The notes below the pieces were generated by a model that was not told the origin of the DNA, searched no databases, and saw only the letters and a program-made list of their open reading frames with translations. The position numbers and the translations under genes are program-made. This document shows positions 7,716 through 12,019 of a stretch of 12,019 nucleotides of DNA, one piece after another. The stretch is from Nanobdellota archaeon (GTDB lineage Archaea; Nanobdellota; Nanobdellia; Woesearchaeales; JAGLGH01). Numbering within the stretch: the first letter of the stretch is position 1; each line of letters begins with the position of its first letter. The stretch covers positions 1-12,019 of the forward strand of contig JAGLGH010000085.1 in the NCBI GenBank assembly GCA_023144115.1. The letters run 5' to 3'.

Positions 7716-9560
7716 TTATTCATTCCGAAAGTCAAATAAGCACCAAGTATCTTTAAGTTTTAATTCGCCAATAAGGTCGGTTCCTTTGAACACTCTGGCC
7801 TGTGTTACTTGATCATGGCAGTCAAAGCATATCTTATTTCCTTTTTTTAATATATCAGCCAATAAATATAAATCCTCGCTTCCGGGCTCCATAAAATCTG
7901 CGGCAAATTGAGTGGATGCAATAAATGAATTGTAGACAATTCCTGAATTAGTTGATTCAGTTGATTTATCATTAACTGATTCACCATCGAAAACTATATA
8001 GTTATTGAAGTTTTGATACAGCACATGGCTCTTTAATATCTTTTTTATTTTCTCTCTTGAATCCCTTTTCTGTCCTGCATCCCCTTTGCCATTTGCTGCT
8101 AAGTCCAGCATCTTATCTGCATAAGAAGCAGCATTCCTGCAATTATATGAGCATGGAAAAAATTCAATCAGCCTGTAAGGGTTTATTAGATTATTTAGTT
8201 TCCAATTCAGTTTCCCTATTGTATTCTTTTTCAGCGCAAGATTTGCTGTCTTATCATCTACATATTCCTCAATTCCAGCAAATCTTTCAACACAACATAG
8301 AGGATATCCTAACAGCCTGCCTGTTTTGATATTAGCTGCTGCAGAATCTTTGCCTGATTCATGCTCCAGTTCTGTCGCTTCTGCCAGTTCATCTAACAGC
8401 TCTTTATCCTTTGATATGAATATTGACGTATAATTATCTTCACTCTCAAATTTTGCCTGCGAAAATTTCATATTTTTGGCATCAAGGACAAATTGTTTAG
8501 CCATAAGCTTATAGTGCAATTCATATTTTATTATCAATGAGATTATTTTTTGCAACTCACTTATTTTGACAAGCTCTATCCTTGCGCAGGGCTTGATTCC
8601 CTGTTTGACTGCAGCAATTGGCATGAGGTAAAGAGGGTCTTCCCATAACTCTTTTTTCAGTATAATAATTGGCTTAAACTCATCAACCCCGTAAATCCGG
8701 GCATATTCTTGCCAGATGCCTGCGCAATTTTTGTTTATTGAGCATTTCCTGCAGGAATCAGGCTTAATCTTATTTTCAAACTCTTCATTATCATGATATT
8801 CCCCTTTATAATAAATCTGCATTTTTTCATATTCCCTGCCTTCTTTATTGATACATGAGGGTATGCCTGAAAGGGTGACAGGAATCTTTAGGTCATAATG
8901 CTTATTTTTAAAATCATTGAATTCTTTGACAATCTCTGAATAATACGGAAGCAGGATATGTGAATTTTTGAAAGCATTTCCCTGCGGCTTTACAACATTA
9001 AGATTTATGCTCTGCACGCTGTATTTGGATAAAAAAGAATAAAAACCATGAAAATCATGATTGGCTTTTGTTATGGTAGCATTAATCTTAAATTTCACTG
9101 GATATCTTTTTTTAATTAGTGAAATATTTTTCAGCGCTTTTTTTGTTTGATTGAAGCTTATTGTCCTTGTGAGGGCATTGTGTATCTTAGGGTCATGCGA
9201 GTGTATTGAAATTGTGATCTCGTTCAGCCCTGAACTTAAAATCTTTTTTGCATAACCATAATAAGCAAGCATCCTGCCATTAGTAACCAGGTTAATCTTC
9301 TCATATCCCTTATTTTTTGCTGTTCTTATCCAGCTAATCAAATCCTTATTAAGTGTTGGCTCTCCGCAGGAAAAAGTTAATTTTCCTAAATGCCTGTGTT
9401 CCTCCAGGACTTTTACAACTTCCTCCTGCTTCATCTTTTGCCTTTCTGAATCACAGCAGAAGATGCAGTTATTATTGCATCTGTCTGAGACATCTATCCT
9501 TAAGCTTTCAAAATCCTCATCTCTTAATGATTTATCTGATGCCAAACTCTTCTTCACCAT
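7716..9560 (-). CDS. Radical SAM module fused to a DUF483-like domain
   Basis: The protein has 614 residues. Residues 1 to ~300 are a full rSAM module: C28, C32, C35 (CNNNCIFC), a CGEP at 65-68 in place of GGEP, SIHSHDPKIHNALTR, VVKPQGNAF, GIPSC with C236, and C270, C273, C279 followed by AGIWQEYARIYGVDEF. The remaining ~300 residues are a different domain. It carries TGRLLGYPLCCVERF (C422, C423) and, 47 residues later, FFPCSYNC (C470, C474). This pairing of LGYPxCC with PCSxxC is what I remember of the archaeal DUF483 family, whose function is not known to me. The four Cys could bind a metal. Another Cys pair, CFDC, lies at 578-581. The ATG at 9560 overlaps the end of gene 9 by 29 bases, and no convincing later start precedes the core. 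Confidence 0.93.
   Translation of the reverse strand: MVKKSLASDKSLRDEDFESLRIDVSDRCNNNCIFCCDSERQKMKQEEVVKVLEEHRHLGKLTFSCGEPTLNKDLISWIRTAKNKGYEKINLVTNGRMLAYYGYAKKILSSGLNEITISIHSHDPKIHNALTRTISFNQTKKALKNISLIKKRYPVKFKINATITKANHDFHGFYSFLSKYSVQSINLNVVKPQGNAFKNSHILLPYYSEIVKEFNDFKNKHYDLKIPVTLSGIPSCINKEGREYEKMQIYYKGEYHDNEEFENKIKPDSCRKCSINKNCAGIWQEYARIYGVDEFKPIIILKKELWEDPLYLMPIAAVKQGIKPCARIELVKISELQKIISLIIKYELHYKLMAKQFVLDAKNMKFSQAKFESEDNYTSIFISKDKELLDELAEATELEHESGKDSAAANIKTGRLLGYPLCCVERFAGIEEYVDDKTANLALKKNTIGKLNWKLNNLINPYRLIEFFPCSYNCRNAASYADKMLDLAANGKGDAGQKRDSREKIKKILKSHVLYQNFNNYIVFDGESVNDKSTESTNSGIVYNSFIASTQFAADFMEPGSEDLYLLADILKKGNKICFDCHDQVTQARVFKGTDLIGELKLKDTWCLFDFRNE
8106..8528 (-). other. DUF483-like domain within gene 8
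   Basis: Residues ~345-485 of gene 8. Key marks are GRLLGYPLCC at 414-423, ERF directly after it, and PCSYNC at 469-474. The assignment is from memory of the family pattern, not from a search. A further ~130 residues after it match nothing I recognise. Confidence 0.6.
9466..9482. repeat. 17-bp identical match shared with 10418-10434
   Basis: The sequence cagttattattgcatct occurs here (gene 8 core) and at 10418-10434 (gene 9 module d core). On the minus strand it encodes the CNNNC region in both. It is a trace of common origin or a codon-level coincidence over a conserved motif, not a mobile or regulatory repeat. Confidence 0.5.
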
Positions 9561-12019
9561 ATTTTTTTAGATAATTCTTCCAGATCCCCTCGCAATCACA
9601 GGCATATCTGCATCTGCTGCAAATATCTAGCTTGGATTTAAGATTATCTTTCCTATCCTGCACCCATAGGATTTCCTGTTTTAGTGAAGAATCACTAAAA
9701 GAGCAAACAGAATCAATATGATCCTCTTTTCCTGATGCAAATTTTTTAAGAGCTGGAATCTTATTTATGATGCAAAGCGGAATGTCTCCAAAAGACAAGT
9801 GAACATCTCCTTGCTCTTGAGCAAGCGAAACAATCTCTTTAAGAGCATTTGGAATCTCCACAAACTTTGGAACAACACTATTAAAGTTCTCTAATGCATT
9901 TCCAGCAGGATTGATTGAATTAATCCTAAAGTCATTAAATCCCAGCTTCATAAAAAAATCAACTGAGCTGGCTAATGAATCAATATTAAGTCTTGAAATA
10001 ATAAATGTCAATGCAGCGCTAAAAGAATGTTTTCTGCTTTTTTGCATATTAACAACATTCAGTATCCCTTTCATCTTTTGCCTATGGCTGCCTGCGATGC
10101 CGGATAACCTGTCCCCAATCGTCTCAATATGGGAATGGGCAGAGATTACAATCCTATTAAGGCCTGCTTCAAGAAGGGATTTGAGAAAATTTTTATCTGA
10201 AAACTTTTTGCAGTTTGTTACTATATTAATTTCCTTATATCCTAAGCTCTTTGCATAACTTATTATTTCTACTATGTTAGGATATATTGTAGGTTCTCCA
10301 CCTACAAACCCAATAGAATTATAGCCATCTTCAAAATATTTTTTGATCTCTTTTTTTATCTTTTCGCAATCCGCAAATTCCCTGAATAATGACTCCTGCG
10401 GCACCATGCAGAAAATACAGTTATTATTGCATCTTTTTCCCAGATTCACTTCAATATGCTTCTTTCCTGCAGCCTTAATAACCTGATTTTTGAATTCATC
10501 CTCACCATGGATATTGATGTATTCTTGCCAGATTCCATTGCAAATATTATCCAATATGCACCCTTGGCACGAGCTGAGCTTTATTTTATCTTCACAATCC
10601 CTCCATCTCTCTGGCTCGTTGTATTCATCACAGAAATTTTCATATCCCTGCAAAAAACAGAGGGGAATGCCGCATCTGCCTGGGATACAAAAAGATATAT
10701 CTTTCTTAATCAAATAATCCATAGCAGTCTTAAGGTAAGGGATTACATCAGAGATCTTTGGGATTATTGAAGGATTTTTAAGCGCGCTGCAAACAGGCGA
10801 GGCAAAAGAGAACACAATCTTTGTCACACCCAGATCCTCTACTATAAATCTGGCATGTTCAGGAAGGATTTTATAATTAATTGAATTTATCACAATGTTG
10901 ATTGACAGACCTATATCATTGAGCGCAAGATTCCTTATTCCTTCTATTGTTTTTTCAAATGTTCCGGGTGCGCATGTAATTCTATCTGATATTCCAGATT
11001 CATGAGCATGCAAAGAAACAAATGCATCAGTAAGCCCTGCATCTGACAGATCCTTTACAAAAGATGCAGCAGCGCATTTTACTGCATTTGTCTGAATCTC
11101 TATCTTATGGCATCCCTCTTCTTTTGCGAGCTTTATGTATTTCAGAATATTTTTATTTAATGTCGGCTCCTTTCCTGAAATAATAAGATATAATGACTTG
11201 TTCTCTTTGATGGCCTTTAAAATCTTGTCATGATCTAAAATCAAATCATTTGCATTTTCATCAGTATTGCAAAATGAGCATCTCTGGTTGCATTCAAGGT
11301 TGATTCTTATTTCCCTTGGTTTAAGTATTCCAGTCTCAATGTTGGCAGGGTCAAATTCGCTAAAGCCAAAGATTCTTGCATAATTCTGAAAAAATCCCTC
11401 GCACTCTTCATTTAATGGGCAGACTGCGCATATCTCTCTTTTGATTTTTGTCTTGCAGCAAATATCTTTAGCAATATTCACATAATCTAATTTGCCATCT
11501 TTAACATATTCCTTCTTCAACAGATAAGTTTGCTTTTCTATATTTCTGGTCAGGAAAATGCATGGAGGAATATTCTTTGTCTTCCAAAGCCTTACATTTT
11601 TCACTGCTTCAGCCAGGTATGACTTAATTTCAGTAAATTGAGGGACTTTTGACTTATACTCATTAAGGGAATAGCCTGGCGCTTCAAATTCAAAAATTAT
11701 TTTATTTTTCCCTTTTGTCATCTCAGGGAGTTTTTCATAATTTTGCCTTGTTATTGTTATCTTTTCAAAGCCAGCTGCATTCTTGCCCTGCTCTTCAGCA
11801 TTGCAATTATCCTGAATATTCCTAATATCTCCACTCTCCTTAATATTCATAAAACTCTCATTTAGTGCCTGGATTGTGGGGCATATTGAATTGATTCCGC
11901 AATATTTGCACTTTCCGCCAAGGCATTCTGGAATCTGCTTGTTCAGGAATACGTCGTTGCAGCATCCCCTTACATCATCCACCATCTTATAAGGATCCTC
12001 AATAAACTCTTCATAACCT
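9532..12019 (-). CDS. Multi-module radical SAM chain (5' partial, open at right edge)
   Basis: Reading leftwards, the frame is open from the window edge. Eleven codons before the ATG at 11985 encode GYEEFIEDPYK, which matches the GYExF motif of sister modules, so that ATG is internal. Numbering from it, residues 1-41 end one module (C26, C29, C35). Residues 72-213 are a half-module with C142 and C186, C189, C195 but no rSAM core. Residues 222-500 are a full module: C232/C236/C239, GKEP 271-274, SLHAHES, C443 in IPLCFLQGYENF, and C473/C476/C482. Residues 508-817 are another: C519/C523/C526, GGEP 562-565, SAHSHIE, C738, C789/C792/C798. At least 828 residues are visible. Such chaining is rare for rSAM enzymes. 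It heads the leftward group in this window. Consecutive reactions, or alternate subunits of one assembly, are possible (inference). Confidence 0.92.
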   Translation of the reverse strand, partial: GYEEFIEDPYKMVDDVRGCCNDVFLNKQIPECLGGKCKYCGINSICPTIQALNESFMNIKESGDIRNIQDNCNAEEQGKNAAGFEKITITRQNYEKLPEMTKGKNKIIFEFEAPGYSLNEYKSKVPQFTEIKSYLAEAVKNVRLWKTKNIPPCIFLTRNIEKQTYLLKKEYVKDGKLDYVNIAKDICCKTKIKREICAVCPLNEECEGFFQNYARIFGFSEFDPANIETGILKPREIRINLECNQRCSFCNTDENANDLILDHDKILKAIKENKSLYLIISGKEPTLNKNILKYIKLAKEEGCHKIEIQTNAVKCAAASFVKDLSDAGLTDAFVSLHAHESGISDRITCAPGTFEKTIEGIRNLALNDIGLSINIVINSINYKILPEHARFIVEDLGVTKIVFSFASPVCSALKNPSIIPKISDVIPYLKTAMDYLIKKDISFCIPGRCGIPLCFLQGYENFCDEYNEPERWRDCEDKIKLSSCQGCILDNICNGIWQEYINIHGEDEFKNQVIKAAGKKHIEVNLGKRCNNNCIFCMVPQESLFREFADCEKIKKEIKKYFEDGYNSIGFVGGEPTIYPNIVEIISYAKSLGYKEINIVTNCKKFSDKNFLKSLLEAGLNRIVISAHSHIETIGDRLSGIAGSHRQKMKGILNVVNMQKSRKHSFSAALTFIISRLNIDSLASSVDFFMKLGFNDFRINSINPAGNALENFNSVVPKFVEIPNALKEIVSLAQEQGDVHLSFGDIPLCIINKIPALKKFASGKEDHIDSVCSFSDSSLKQEILWVQDRKDNLKSKLDICSRCRYACDCEGIWKNYLKKYGEEEFGIR
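9535..10464 (-). other. Gene 9 module d: complete radical SAM module
   Basis: C519, C523, C526 (CNNNCIFC), VGGEPT, SAHSHIETIGDRLS, INPAGNALENF, GDIPLCII with C738, and the C789/C792/C798 triad with an extra C796, ending in EGIWKNYLKKYGEEEF. It carries the canonical GGEP that module c lacks. Confidence 0.88.
10486..11322 (-). other. Gene 9 module c: complete radical SAM module
   Basis: C232, C236, C239 (CNQRCSFC), SGKEPT in place of SGGEPT, IQTNA in place of the usual TNG, SLHAHES with ISDRIT, ASPVCSALKN, IPLCFLQGYENF, and the C473/C476/C482 triad followed by NGIWQEYINIHGEDEF. The changed GGEP and TNG suggest altered SAM binding. Confidence 0.85.
11347..11772 (-). other. Gene 9 module b: half-module lacking the radical SAM core
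   Basis: It starts at a segment matching the late strands of other modules (ITITRQNY, FEFEAPGYSL, VPQFTEI). It then has NIPPCIFL (C142) and C186, C189, C195 followed by EGFFQNYARIFGFSEF. There is no CxxxCxxC or GGEP between it and module a, so it cannot cleave SAM by itself but could still hold an auxiliary cluster. Confidence 0.75.
11863..12019 (-). other. Gene 9 module a: C-terminal tail only
   Basis: GYEEF precedes a Cys-rich stretch (CC at 8-9, C21) and Cx2Cx5C at C26, C29, C35, ending in PTIQ without GxxEF. Its core must lie to the right of the window. Confidence 0.75.

Noticed and set aside
9466..10434. Interspersed repeat or CRISPR-like element
   Set aside because: The short matches fall exactly on codons for CNNNC; there is no regular spacing, flanking repeat or spacer structure.
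10456..10770. Plus-strand ORFs of 104 and 75 codons inside gene 9
   Set aside because: Both are antisense to module c and overlap each other in different frames; no start signal or domain.
9532..11985. Complete gene starting at ATG 11985
   Set aside because: Upstream codons to the window edge are open and encode GYEEF, a conserved motif of sister modules; the gene is truncated by the window.
1..12019. tRNA, rRNA, insertion sequence or transposase
   Set aside because: Nearly every base is in a supported rSAM-family gene; no inverted-repeat ends, transposase motifs or tRNA-like folds were seen.

Overview
The window is A/T-rich (about one-third GC by eye) and almost entirely coding. It uses the standard code: two genes end in TGA. 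It is filled with radical S-adenosylmethionine (rSAM) enzymes of one sequence family. Gene tails overlap or nearly touch the next start, Shine-Dalgarno sites are sparse, and one fused domain looks like the archaeal DUF483 family. This fits a compact archaeal genome, perhaps of the DPANN type, but that is inference; no ribosomal or other phylogenetic marker is present.

Layout: four genes run left to right. They are (1) the end of an rSAM protein fused to a class I methyltransferase, open at the left edge; (2) a B12-type rSAM fused to a second rSAM; and (3, 4) two single-module rSAM proteins. They meet, tail to tail with a 3-bp gap, five genes on the minus strand. Read from the right edge leftwards these are (9) a long multi-module rSAM chain open at the right edge, (8) an rSAM fused to a DUF483-like domain, and (7, 6, 5) three single-module rSAM proteins. 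The only gaps are 1, 3, 26, 2 and 60 bp, so no stretch of 300 bases lacks a gene.

Ten radical-SAM cores with CxxxCxxC can be counted: two in gene 2, one each in genes 3 to 8, and two in gene 9. Three more modules are present only as C-terminal parts: the start of gene 1, and a tail and a half-module in gene 9. Apart from the B12-type core, every module has the same plan: CNxxCxFC; a GGEPT or degenerate equivalent; usually an SxH motif; a Px-C or P-C step in mid-protein, often followed by a GYExF-like motif; and a terminal Cx2Cx5C, often followed by an aromatic residue and GxxEF. I infer one auxiliary Fe-S cluster per module, held by the mid-protein Cys plus the Cx2Cx5C triad (a Twitch- or reduced SPASM-like arrangement).

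How the genes cooperate is unknown. The density of related but diverged modules, the chaining of modules in one polypeptide, and the fusions to methyltransferase, B12-binding and DUF483-like domains suggest a multi-step radical modification pathway built by tandem duplication. No precursor peptide, transporter, peptidase or regulator is visible, so the substrate must be encoded elsewhere or be a non-peptide.
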